Source of the DNA: B18-G2 sp964432835
GTDB lineage: Archaea; Thermoplasmatota; E2; DHVEG-1; B18-G2
Reading direction: 5' to 3'
DNA length: 12,935 nt
Assembly: GCA_964432835.1 (NCBI GenBank)
Contig: CAYSPA010000032.1
Span: 1-12,935, forward strand
In this document: positions 1-6,762 of the stretch, one piece after another
Numbering within the stretch: position 1 is the first letter of the stretch
How the letters are laid out: every line of letters starts with the position of its first letter
Notes under the pieces: model-generated
Databases searched by the model: none
Told to the model about the DNA's origin: nothing
What the model saw: only the letters and a program-made list of their open reading frames with translations
Position numbers and translations under genes: made by a program

Positions 1-623
1 GGAGCTGTTGGGTCGAGTTTTTTCCTGTAGGGTCTGCCCTTTCTCACCGGCCATCTGTGCATGAGTTTTATCTCTTTCTGGCCTTCTTTCGTCTCAACCT
101 TTGCTATGATGTCTTCAACGGTATATTTCCCTTCATCAACGACGTGTTTGATTTTCCCTTCTATACCGGGAGGTATCATTATCCTGTGAGTCACCAAGCT
201 TGTTTCTCTGACCTCTCCAATCACATCTCCAGATGTTACCTTATCACCTTTCTTCACCAGCGGTTTGAAATTCCATTTCTTTTTTCTGTCCAGAGCGGGT
301 ACATCAACGCCTCTCGTTATAAAATCCCCAACGGATTCCTTTATTTGAACCAGCGGTCTCTGAATACCATCAAATATGCTCGTTATGAGACCCGGACCGA
401 GTTCGGCGGATAAGGGATTTCCAGTTGACACAACCTTCTCTCCGGGTTTCAATCCCGTTGTTTCCTCGTATACCTGGATGGTCGCCATATCCTGGTTCAA
501 TCTTATTATTTCTCCTATGAGATTTTCATCTCCCACTCTAACGACATCGTACATCTTCGCCCCTTTCATACCTCTGGCCTCAACGACCGGTCCAGATACT
601 CTAACGATCTTTCCTTCTATCAT
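1..623 (-). CDS. atpA: A-type ATP synthase catalytic subunit A, N-terminal part (runs off window)
   Basis: This is the nucleotide-hydrolysing or -synthesising subunit of the A1 head of the archaeal ATPase. The frame opens with MIEGKIVRVSGPVVEARGM, the N-terminal beta-barrel (about residues 1-70), and continues into the insert typical of A/V-type catalytic subunits (about 110-190, including KKWNFKP and ETSLVTHRIMIPPG). It then reads LMHRWPVRKGRPYRKKL (188-204), the conserved segment just before the P-loop. 207 complete codons are present; the P-loop and catalytic residues lie beyond the left edge. The start is ATG at 623, preceded by GGAGGG about 8 nt upstream and immediately after the atpF stop (TAG, 626-624). 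It is the seventh gene of the operon, and atpB and atpD would normally follow. The family assignment is very secure from the sequence; function is inferred from the family. Confidence 0.97.
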   Translation of the reverse strand, partial: MIEGKIVRVSGPVVEARGMKGAKMYDVVRVGDENLIGEIIRLNQDMATIQVYEETTGLKPGEKVVSTGNPLSAELGPGLITSIFDGIQRPLVQIKESVGDFITRGVDVPALDRKKKWNFKPLVKKGDKVTSGDVIGEVRETSLVTHRIMIPPGIEGKIKHVVDEGKYTVEDIIAKVETKEGQKEIKLMHRWPVRKGRPYRKKLDPTA

Positions 624-944
624 CTACAGAGCCCTCCTATCCACCGAAACTCCAACAGCCCTCTTTATCAGAGCGGATATGTTGTCCATATACCCCTCCA
701 CCCTTTCTTTACCCGGAATCTCAACGATTATCGGAAATTCCTTTCCCTGCAGGAAGAACTCCTTGAGTTCCCTGTTTATAGATTTTGCGATATTCTCCGT
801 TATGAACATGATGCCCACATCATCTCTGTTTATGATATCGCGAAATATTTCTCTTTCATCCCCTTCCGGAACATAAACTTCATGCACTCCCGCGAGCTCC
901 AGACCCATGGCAGTGGTCTCATCGCATATCGCAACTATCTTCAT
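624..944 (-). CDS. atpF: A-type ATP synthase subunit F
   Basis: Subunit F is a small Rossmann-like protein of the central stalk that binds with D inside the A3B3 head and affects coupling. The 106-residue product starts MKIVAICDETTAMGLELAGV, matching the family's start (MKIxxIxDxxTxxGxxLAG). It contains GIMFITENIAKSI and KEFPIIVEIPGKE, the usual middle and C-terminal strands, and has the usual family length. A GTG at 953 gives a three-residue longer frame, but ATG at 944 is preferred: AGGTGG sits at proper spacing upstream and the family begins at MKI. The start lies one base after the atpC stop (TGA, 948-946), and the stop codon directly abuts the atpA ATG, suggesting translational coupling. 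Confidence 0.95.
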   Translation of the reverse strand: MKIVAICDETTAMGLELAGVHEVYVPEGDEREIFRDIINRDDVGIMFITENIAKSINRELKEFFLQGKEFPIIVEIPGKERVEGYMDNISALIKRAVGVSVDRRAL

Positions 945-945
945 A

Positions 946-2010
946 TCAGCCACCTGTCACAAGCAAAGGTTTTATCCGATCCTTCGATAAACGCTCATAC
1001 ACACCCTTGGATATAACCTTAAGGTTTCTGATTTCATAATACCTGAACACAATAAACTTGAGGAGGGGACCAAAGAATGGAAAATTCTTATTGGAGAGGT
1101 CTCTTACCGTTCTGAGCAATATTTTATCCAGAGATATCTCTATCAATTCCATATTTCCATATTTTTTACTATCCTCATATCCCTGTCTCAGAGGTTCATA
1201 GTATGTGGTTCCCTGCAATCTGGATATCATCTCTTCGACATCTTTCGATGTGCACATCTCATCAAATTTCCACCTTGGAACTTCCCTGCCTTCGCCCAAA
1301 AAGAGGTTTTTGCATTTCTCCACATCCAGATTGTTCAATTTTGCCCTTAAAATGTTTCTAATGTTGATAATATCCGTCATTCTTTCCACGAACTCTTTTT
1401 TTGTGTTTTCAGCTACTTTGGGCACTTTTGATTCATACATCCTTTTCAATACATATTTGTCTATTTGCACATCAATTTCGGGAGACTCGGCAGATACAGA
1501 AGTATCCGTTATTACACCTTTTTTCATCAGAAGTTCTAGAATCTCTTTTTTCTCAAGTTTTTTCATCTGATCTATCCATCTTGCAAAGGTTTTTGAAAAG
1601 GGACGTATATCAATATCGACACCTATGATTTTAGATTTTACAAAACTTTTCAAACTATGGCTATCTAAAAATTCAATGAATCTATCGTAGAATTCTTCCA
1701 GACCTTTGGGACTCTCCTTTTTTAAGGATTCGACAGATTGAATCATGTATTCATCCAGTGAAGCATGAATATCCTCTATCCTTTCACCCTCGATAAAGAA
1801 GTCCTTGTAAGAGTTTACCGCATTTTTAAAGGATGTGATGTTTCGACTCTCCAGCAACTGATTCAAAACCCTCTCAGATAAGAAGGGGTTTCCTACAGCT
1901 TCCGCTTTTGCTGTGGGATATGCAAATCTAATATAAGGTAGAGACCTTTGTACCATGACCGCCACGGCAATCCCCGAGAATACAATCGCCAGACACACTA
2001 TGATGTCCAT
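946..2010 (-). CDS. atpC: A-type ATP synthase subunit C (with N-terminal hydrophobic segment)
   Basis: Subunit C (the V-ATPase d homologue) is the funnel-shaped connector between the central stalk and the membrane K ring. The 354-residue protein is rich in helix. It contains the family's opening element as RFAYPTAKAEAVGNPFLSERVLNQLLE (about residues 29-55), and later RNILRAKLNNLD and the C-terminal PFFGPLLKFIVFRYYEIRNLK, which resemble the repeated C/d-subunit modules. A preceding hydrophobic stretch (about residues 2-20, IIVCLAIVFSGIAVAVMV) could be a membrane anchor and is absent from the short soluble forms such as that of Thermus. A TTG at 2025 would extend it by five codons into atpE, but ATG at 2010 is chosen because GGAGG sits 8 nt upstream. 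The gap to the atpE stop is 4 bp. Sequence divergence is high, so part of the confidence comes from position in the operon. Confidence 0.92.
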   Translation of the reverse strand: MDIIVCLAIVFSGIAVAVMVQRSLPYIRFAYPTAKAEAVGNPFLSERVLNQLLESRNITSFKNAVNSYKDFFIEGERIEDIHASLDEYMIQSVESLKKESPKGLEEFYDRFIEFLDSHSLKSFVKSKIIGVDIDIRPFSKTFARWIDQMKKLEKKEILELLMKKGVITDTSVSAESPEIDVQIDKYVLKRMYESKVPKVAENTKKEFVERMTDIINIRNILRAKLNNLDVEKCKNLFLGEGREVPRWKFDEMCTSKDVEEMISRLQGTTYYEPLRQGYEDSKKYGNMELIEISLDKILLRTVRDLSNKNFPFFGPLLKFIVFRYYEIRNLKVISKGVYERLSKDRIKPLLVTGG

Positions 2011-2014
2011 CTCC

Positions 2015-2581
2015 TTATCCTCCAAACAGCAGGTTACCTATCTTTGCCCTGAGCGTGTTCTTCTCTCTCTCCATAATACTTTCGATCCTGTAATCGATGA
2101 TAACATCTCCATCTTTTGATTGAGCTATGAATCCGCCCAGTACCTTTCCTTTTCCTTTCTTTACTTCCAGACCCAGTTTTTCTGCCACTTCTCTATCCTC
2201 GTCTCTGAAAGCTATTATGACAATATCGTTCCCGATTTCGGCCATCGCTGATTTCATCCATTTCTCCACAATCTTTCTGTAACTTTGTCCATCGATCTTT
2301 TTGAATCTCTCCAGCACCCCATTGAAACATTCCTTTATTATACCCTCCTTCAGCTGAATAATTTTCTTTCTCGCCTCCTGTTTTATCTTTGCTATCTCCG
2401 CCCTTTTCCAGTTCTCAATGGATGCTTTTGCCTTTTTTATCTCCCTTTCCTTCTCCTCTTCGAGCATTCTCTGTGCTTCCTTCAGTCTTTTTTCCTTCTC
2501 TGCCCTGGCCTCGCCGATAATTGTATCTATCTCTCTGTCTGTTTCTTCCTTAATTCTGGAAAGTATGTCCTCGAGAGCCAT
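2015..2581 (-). CDS. atpE: A-type ATP synthase subunit E (peripheral stalk)
   Basis: Subunit E forms the peripheral stator stalks together with subunit H, joining the head to subunit I. The 188-residue protein has a long charged N-terminal coiled coil (about residues 1-85, rich in E, K and R without proline). The C-terminal globular domain ends with LGGFIAQSKDGDVIIDYRIESIMEREK (148-174) and then IGNLLFGG; the GG..xS.DG..xxD.xxExxxE pattern and the terminal LFG are the family signature. Start is ATG at 2581, 7 bp after the atpK stop, with a weak GGGAT upstream. Length is normal for the family. Confidence 0.95.
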   Translation of the reverse strand: MALEDILSRIKEETDREIDTIIGEARAEKEKRLKEAQRMLEEEKEREIKKAKASIENWKRAEIAKIKQEARKKIIQLKEGIIKECFNGVLERFKKIDGQSYRKIVEKWMKSAMAEIGNDIVIIAFRDEDREVAEKLGLEVKKGKGKVLGGFIAQSKDGDVIIDYRIESIMEREKNTLRAKIGNLLFGG

Positions 2582-2588
2582 ATCCCAT

Positions 2589-3167
2589 CTATCCTAGGAT
2601 CTTCAGTCCAAGTATCATTATGAGCAAGCCTACCAGAAAGCCAAATATCGCTATTGTCTCTGGCATTACCGCGAACATGATGGCTCTCCCCGCAACACTC
2701 GGGTTTCTGCCCGTGGAGGTTATTCCGGCGCCCGCTATCATACCCTGATTTATGGCAGATAACCCCGTCAACCCCACCATCAGACCCACAAATACCGCTG
2801 ACTGACCTATTGTCGGGTTCAGAAGATCCATGGTTGGTTTTCCTCCAAGGAGACCTGCCCCCATCAAGAGAAGCACCGATGTTATGAATGCATAGATGGT
2901 CTGGGTCATTGGTAGCATCTCCAGAATGAGGGCTCTACTGAACAGCTCTGGCTTCTCCGCAGTAACCGCAGCCGCAGGTATACCTCCCATCGATATACCT
3001 ACTGCCGATCCTATTCCCGCTATAGCCATAGCCAAGGCACATGCCAGAACAACCAGAGATTGATTTTTCTTCTGTAGCTCGTTGTTGCTCTCCTGGGCAA
3101 ATGCGGGACTAGCTAGGAGTAATATGCTTGCCACCAGCACCATTCCCATTATACCATATCTTTTCAT
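2589..3167 (-). CDS. atpK: A-type ATP synthase proteolipid subunit K (duplicated, Na+-type)
   Basis: This is the ion-carrying rotor-ring subunit. The 192-residue protein has a signal-peptide-like start (about 1-25: MKR, a hydrophobic core, then SPAFAQ) followed by two homologous helical hairpins (about 37-108 and 118-192). Hairpin 1 has LPMTQTIY (85-92), where the usual ion-binding Glu is Met87. Hairpin 2 has MPETIAIF (168-175) with Glu170 retained. There is therefore one carboxylate per four helices, as in the known 16-kDa V-type proteolipids of Enterococcus hirae and some Thermococcales. Aligning by eye to E. hirae NtpK, its Na+ ligands L61, T64, Q65, Q110 and E139 correspond to L85, T88, Q89, Q141 and E170 here; the Q-to-E spacing of 29 is identical. 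GAGGTGA, overlapping the atpI stop, serves as RBS. Identity is certain; ion specificity is inferred. Confidence 0.97.
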   Translation of the reverse strand: MKRYGIMGMVLVASILLLASPAFAQESNNELQKKNQSLVVLACALAMAIAGIGSAVGISMGGIPAAAVTAEKPELFSRALILEMLPMTQTIYAFITSVLLLMGAGLLGGKPTMDLLNPTIGQSAVFVGLMVGLTGLSAINQGMIAGAGITSTGRNPSVAGRAIMFAVMPETIAIFGFLVGLLIMILGLKILG

Positions 3168-3178
3168 CTCATCTCACC

Positions 3179-5143
3179 TCATACCAGCTCGGTATATCTC
3201 CTTTTCGCCTTCAGCGGGGCAAACTCCCTGCCTCCGCCTTCATAAAACCTGTTGAAAAACTCAACATACTGTAGCCTTAAGCTATGAACAGCAGCACCAA
3301 GGGAATTCAGACCCATGGTAGCCAAATGCGCTATGAGCAGTATGAGTACAGAAACGGCAACGTGAATCATCTTACCAAATAGTTGTGCAACTATGTTGAA
3401 TGCTAAAGCCATACCTGCTGTAGCCAGACCGAGGGCAAGTAATCTTGCGTAGGATAACCAGTCCCCAACAAAACCCATCAAATCCAGAAATGCCATCCCC
3501 TTCGCTTCCAAAGCCAGAAGAACTATTCCAACGAGAACACCAATATAGGATATGGTCCTAAAGGCTGGAGATAATTCCCATATCTTGAGTAGGTTCTCTC
3601 CAATGAGAGCTCCACCAAATATCTGAAGAAGAATGAAAGAAACTTTTCCACAGAGGAGATTTTTTATCTTTTTATTCTTGAAATCCTGATAGATACCGAG
3701 TGCAAATCCAAGATTGAGATGGATGAGACCCAGAATAAGAGCGATCTGCAGGAATAATAATGGGTTTCTCAGTCCGTCCACAGGTATTTCCACTCCCGCA
3801 ATATTTATTTTTGGAAGTTGAGTATGGAAGAATCTGGGAAGAAGATCTCCGAAGAAGCTGTTGGAGGCATATCCGAATATGATTGTCCAGAAACCCAGCA
3901 ATGCGCCGATAACAGACCATTCTCTTATGAGTTTTGATCTCTTACCGAACTTCAGCTTTGCAAATACAGAACCCAGAAATAGAATTAAACCATAGCCGGC
4001 GTCGCCCAGCATGAAGCCGAACATGATGGGAAACCATATGGTGAGAAAGAGGAGCGGGTTGATTTCTCTGTACTTTGGCAGACCGTACAGGGTTAAAAGG
4101 GGTTTAAACGGTTTGGTTATCTTCCCTGCTTTTATGTAAGTAGGCGGCTCTTCAGAAACGTCCGGATTATCGTGTACCAGATGTGCAAATTTACCATCTG
4201 TAGTTCTCCTCACCGTTGCCAAGAGCTCATCAACCTTTTCCTTCAGAACCCAGCCCTCGACGAGATACACCTGCTCGGTTTTACCGAAACTTTTTCTTGC
4301 CTGGAGTTTGAGTTTCTCTATGGATAACTCCTCCAAGGTTGCCAGTATCTCTATAAGCTTGCTGTCAGCTATCTGTTTTAACTGTTTCTTCAGTTTATTT
4401 ATGTCTCTGAGAATTTTATTGTTCTCCTTTTTCAGCTTATCTATGATTTGGGAGGGCGTACCCGACAAATCGGGTATTTCTATCTCTTCCACATACCTCT
4501 GCCATATCCTTTCAGCATCATCAGCCACGCTTCTATGAAATACGCCAACAACCACCCATTTCTTCTCTTTTCTGCCGAGCGGTCTGCAATCAAAGATTCC
4601 GCCTATACTCTCTACCTTTTCCTTAATAATCTCCACATCTTTGCATATACCTGCCTTAAGGATTATATGTTCGCTTCCCCTAACATACCCAAGATCTACA
4701 TCAAGAAAGCGGATGTTGGAAAGTTTTGAAATAAGCGCGTCATTTGCTTTGAATCTCTCATCGAGTGATTTTATATCTGCATCTATGCCGAGTACCTGCT
4801 CCTCCACCCCCTGGAGTTTTTTCTCTACAGATTCCAGGAGTTCTTCCAAGTTTTTTCTTCTGACCCTGATTTTTTCTACCCTCGGTGGATTGAGTATGGC
4901 TCTGATTCCCGATACCCTCTTGGCATGGGGTTTCAGTATGGAGACGATTCTCTTGAGCCTGTTTTCATATGGCGTCAGCATTGATATGCTGGCATCTACC
5001 TGGATGTCTCTGGAGATATCCTCGACACCGACGCTGGTAATATGAATTATACCCTTTTCAGAAAGATCATCTATGAGTTTGCCTACATCAGATTGATGGA
5101 CGAACAGACAAACTTTTGCCATCTTTTCGGGGAACAATTTCAT
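3179..5143 (-). CDS. atpI: A-type ATP synthase subunit I (membrane stator, a-subunit homologue)
   Basis: Subunit I forms the ion half-channels next to the K ring and anchors the peripheral stalks. The 654-residue length is normal. The N-terminal half (about 1-355) is cytoplasmic with coiled-coil stretches (about 95-135 and 230-285). The C-terminal half carries seven or eight membrane helices, beginning at NPLLFLTIWFPIMFGFML, then GDAGYG (380-385), a hallmark of the family. Two arginines expected to face the ring are present: Arg567 in WLSYARLLALGLA and Arg623 in HSLRLQYVEFFNRFYEGGG, comparable to Arg563 and Arg622 of the Thermus subunit. ATG at 5143 overlaps the atpH stop in an ATGA arrangement and has GAGGGAG upstream, pointing to translational coupling. 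No irregularities were seen. Confidence 0.97.
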   Translation of the reverse strand: MKLFPEKMAKVCLFVHQSDVGKLIDDLSEKGIIHITSVGVEDISRDIQVDASISMLTPYENRLKRIVSILKPHAKRVSGIRAILNPPRVEKIRVRRKNLEELLESVEKKLQGVEEQVLGIDADIKSLDERFKANDALISKLSNIRFLDVDLGYVRGSEHIILKAGICKDVEIIKEKVESIGGIFDCRPLGRKEKKWVVVGVFHRSVADDAERIWQRYVEEIEIPDLSGTPSQIIDKLKKENNKILRDINKLKKQLKQIADSKLIEILATLEELSIEKLKLQARKSFGKTEQVYLVEGWVLKEKVDELLATVRRTTDGKFAHLVHDNPDVSEEPPTYIKAGKITKPFKPLLTLYGLPKYREINPLLFLTIWFPIMFGFMLGDAGYGLILFLGSVFAKLKFGKRSKLIREWSVIGALLGFWTIIFGYASNSFFGDLLPRFFHTQLPKINIAGVEIPVDGLRNPLLFLQIALILGLIHLNLGFALGIYQDFKNKKIKNLLCGKVSFILLQIFGGALIGENLLKIWELSPAFRTISYIGVLVGIVLLALEAKGMAFLDLMGFVGDWLSYARLLALGLATAGMALAFNIVAQLFGKMIHVAVSVLILLIAHLATMGLNSLGAAVHSLRLQYVEFFNRFYEGGGREFAPLKAKRRYTELV

Positions 5144-5463
5144 TCTGCTCCCTCTATCTCCTTCAGCATCAATTCGATGGCTTTATCCATATTTTTTCTT
5201 GCTTTCTCCTCCAGATCCTTCAACAGCTTTTCATTCTCCTTCAGGATTTTCTCTCTTTCCTCCTCAAGCTCCTTTTCCGCATCCTTTTTGAATCTTTCAA
5301 TCTCCGCCTCGATGTCTTTTTTAATCTTCATTCTCATCTTCTTGATGTCCTCATCAACGCTCTTTCTGATTTTTTCTGCTTCCTCCCTTGCCTTTTCTAT
5401 TCTCAATTTGGCTTCTTCTTCTGCCCCCTTAATTCTTTTAATGTAAGCAGATAATTGATGCAT
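5140..5463 (-). CDS. atpH: A-type ATP synthase subunit H (peripheral stalk), first gene of the operon
   Basis: The 107-residue product is almost entirely charged coiled coil (KIRKSVDEDIKKMRMKIKK and similar), with the small residues and spacing expected for the EH peripheral stalk heterodimer. It begins HQLSAYIKRIKGAEEEAKLRI, similar in character to the AhaH family, whose members are about 100 residues long. Coiled coils are low in specific signature, so the assignment rests on composition, length and its position directly before atpI, which is the standard archaeal location. ATG at 5463 has no Shine-Dalgarno, but lies about 28 bp from a TATA box, fitting a leaderless transcript. The symbol ahaH is also used for this gene. 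Confidence 0.9.
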   Translation of the reverse strand: MHQLSAYIKRIKGAEEEAKLRIEKAREEAEKIRKSVDEDIKKMRMKIKKDIEAEIERFKKDAEKELEEEREKILKENEKLLKDLEEKARKNMDKAIELMLKEIEGAE

Positions 5464-5517
5464 CCGTTTCCCGTATAGAGAAATGTGTTATATAGTTTTG
5501 GTGCATTCGGTCTAACG
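5464..5517. promoter_or_regulatory. Divergent promoter with one shared TATA box (atpH left, apgM right)
   Basis: Only 54 bp separate the two start codons. The single TATA-like element TTATATAG lies at 5489-5496 and reads CTATATAA on the minus strand, so it is nearly symmetric. Its centre is about 26 bp before the apgM ATG and about 29 bp before the atpH ATG, the usual archaeal TATA-to-start-site distance. Minus-strand ACCAAAAC next to it looks like a BRE for atpH, and plus-strand GAGAAATG could serve apgM. Neither gene has a Shine-Dalgarno sequence here. Promoter position is seen in sequence; leaderless, bidirectional use is inferred. Confidence 0.75.
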
Positions 5518-6741
5518 ATGAAGGCCGTACTGGTAATTGCAGACGGGTTAGGAGGGAGAATAACAGATTACAACGGGAAGACGTGCCTGGAGGCGGCGGA
5601 TACCCCAAATCTGGACCACCTGGCAAAGATGGGGATAAATGGACTGCTCGATCCCATAGAGCACGGCGTGAGACCGGGAAGCGATACCGCCCATCTATCC
5701 ATCTTTGGCTATGACCCTAAGGAGGTATATACGGGAAGAGGAGTTTTTGAAGCGCTTGGTATAGGAATGGATGTTCAGGATGGCGATATCTGTTTCAGGG
5801 CAAACCTGGCAACCGTGGATGATGAACTCAGAGTTATTGATAGAAGAGCGGGGAGGATTAATGAAGGATTGGATGAGATTGAAAAAGCCATAAACAGCGT
5901 GGAGGTAGATGATGCCGAGATAATATACAAATCGAGTGTAGAGCACAGAGGGGCTCTGATAATCAGAGGAGAAGGGCTTTCTTACAGGATAACCGATACC
6001 GATCCGCACAAAACCGGTAAGAAGGTTCTTCGGGCAAAAGCCATTGAGAGAGCAGTTTCAGCAGAAAAGACAGCCGCTATAGTGAATGAGTTCACAAAAA
6101 AGGTCCACGATGTACTGAAAGATATTGAGATAAACAGAAAAAGAATGAAAGAGGGGAAGGCGCCTGCAAATATAGTATTGCTTAGAGGAGCGTCGATAAA
6201 GCCGGATATCAAACCTCTCAGAGAAATCTATGGTATCGAAGGCTCAGCAATAGCCGGTGGAGCATTATATCTCGGAATAGCAAAGGCCATCGGTCTGAAA
6301 ACAATAAAACCAGAGGGCGCAACGGGGCGCAAGGATTCGAATCTCCTCAGCAAGGTGAAGACGGCGCTCTGTGAACTCGAGAGCAGGGATTTCGTTTTCA
6401 TCCATTTCAAAGGTGCAGACTCATGTGCTCATGACCATGATGCGGATGCAAAGATAGAATTTATAGAAAAGATAGACAACGCTATAGGATATCTTCTCGA
6501 CAATATGGATCTGGAGGATGCTCACATAGCATTTACGGGAGACCACTCAACACCAATAGAGTATGGCGACCACACCGCGGATCCCGTCCCTCTGGTCATA
6601 GCGGGAAGAAATGTAATACCGGATGATGTTAAAAGATTTAGCGAAAGAGAAGCCATGAAGGGAGGGCTTCACAGAATCAGTGGAAAGGTTCTCCCCGTTC
6701 TGTTTGGGTACTGCGACTTTCTTGATAAGTTCGGTGCGTAG
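5518..6741 (+). CDS. apgM: 2,3-bisphosphoglycerate-independent phosphoglycerate mutase, archaeal type
   Basis: The enzyme interconverts 3- and 2-phosphoglycerate in glycolysis and gluconeogenesis and belongs to the alkaline-phosphatase superfamily of metalloenzymes. The 407-residue protein has the expected metal and catalytic elements in order. These are ADGLGG (8-13, Asp9), PGSDTAHLSIFGYDP (53-67, where Ser55 aligns with the phosphorylated serine of iPGM), KGADSCAHDHDAD (298-310, Asp301/His305), TGDHSTP (340-346) and GDHTADPVPLVI (350-361). Length is normal for archaeal aPGM. A GTG at 5485 opens a longer frame, but those codons contain the TATA box, so ATG at 5518 is chosen. It is monocistronic and converges on the peptidase gene with only 14 bp between stop codons. 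Confidence 0.96.
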   Translation: MKAVLVIADGLGGRITDYNGKTCLEAADTPNLDHLAKMGINGLLDPIEHGVRPGSDTAHLSIFGYDPKEVYTGRGVFEALGIGMDVQDGDICFRANLATVDDELRVIDRRAGRINEGLDEIEKAINSVEVDDAEIIYKSSVEHRGALIIRGEGLSYRITDTDPHKTGKKVLRAKAIERAVSAEKTAAIVNEFTKKVHDVLKDIEINRKRMKEGKAPANIVLLRGASIKPDIKPLREIYGIEGSAIAGGALYLGIAKAIGLKTIKPEGATGRKDSNLLSKVKTALCELESRDFVFIHFKGADSCAHDHDADAKIEFIEKIDNAIGYLLDNMDLEDAHIAFTGDHSTPIEYGDHTADPVPLVIAGRNVIPDDVKRFSEREAMKGGLHRISGKVLPVLFGYCDFLDKFGA

Positions 6742-6762
6742 ATGTGTGTAGATGCTTAGATG
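6739..6762. repeat. Three TAGATG copies at the convergent gene ends
   Basis: TAGATG occurs at 6739-6744, 6749-6754 and 6757-6762, spanning the apgM stop (TAG at 6739) and the end of the peptidase gene. There is no obvious stem-loop or T-tract in the 14-bp intergenic space, so no terminator could be assigned for either gene. The repeat may be chance. Confidence 0.4.

Noticed and set aside
376..876. Plus-strand open frame of 166 codons across the atpA/atpF junction
   Set aside because: It is antisense to two clearly conserved ATPase genes and its translation shows no recognisable family; a by-product of their codon use.
4641..5446. Plus-strand open frames of about 134 codons opposite atpI and atpH
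   Set aside because: Their Ser/Phe/Leu-rich translations are the antisense of Lys/Glu-rich coiled coils and have no start signals or family resemblance.
5485..5517. GTG at 5485 as an upstream start for apgM
   Set aside because: The extra codons contain the TATA box, and the conserved protein begins MKAVLVIADGLGG at 5518.
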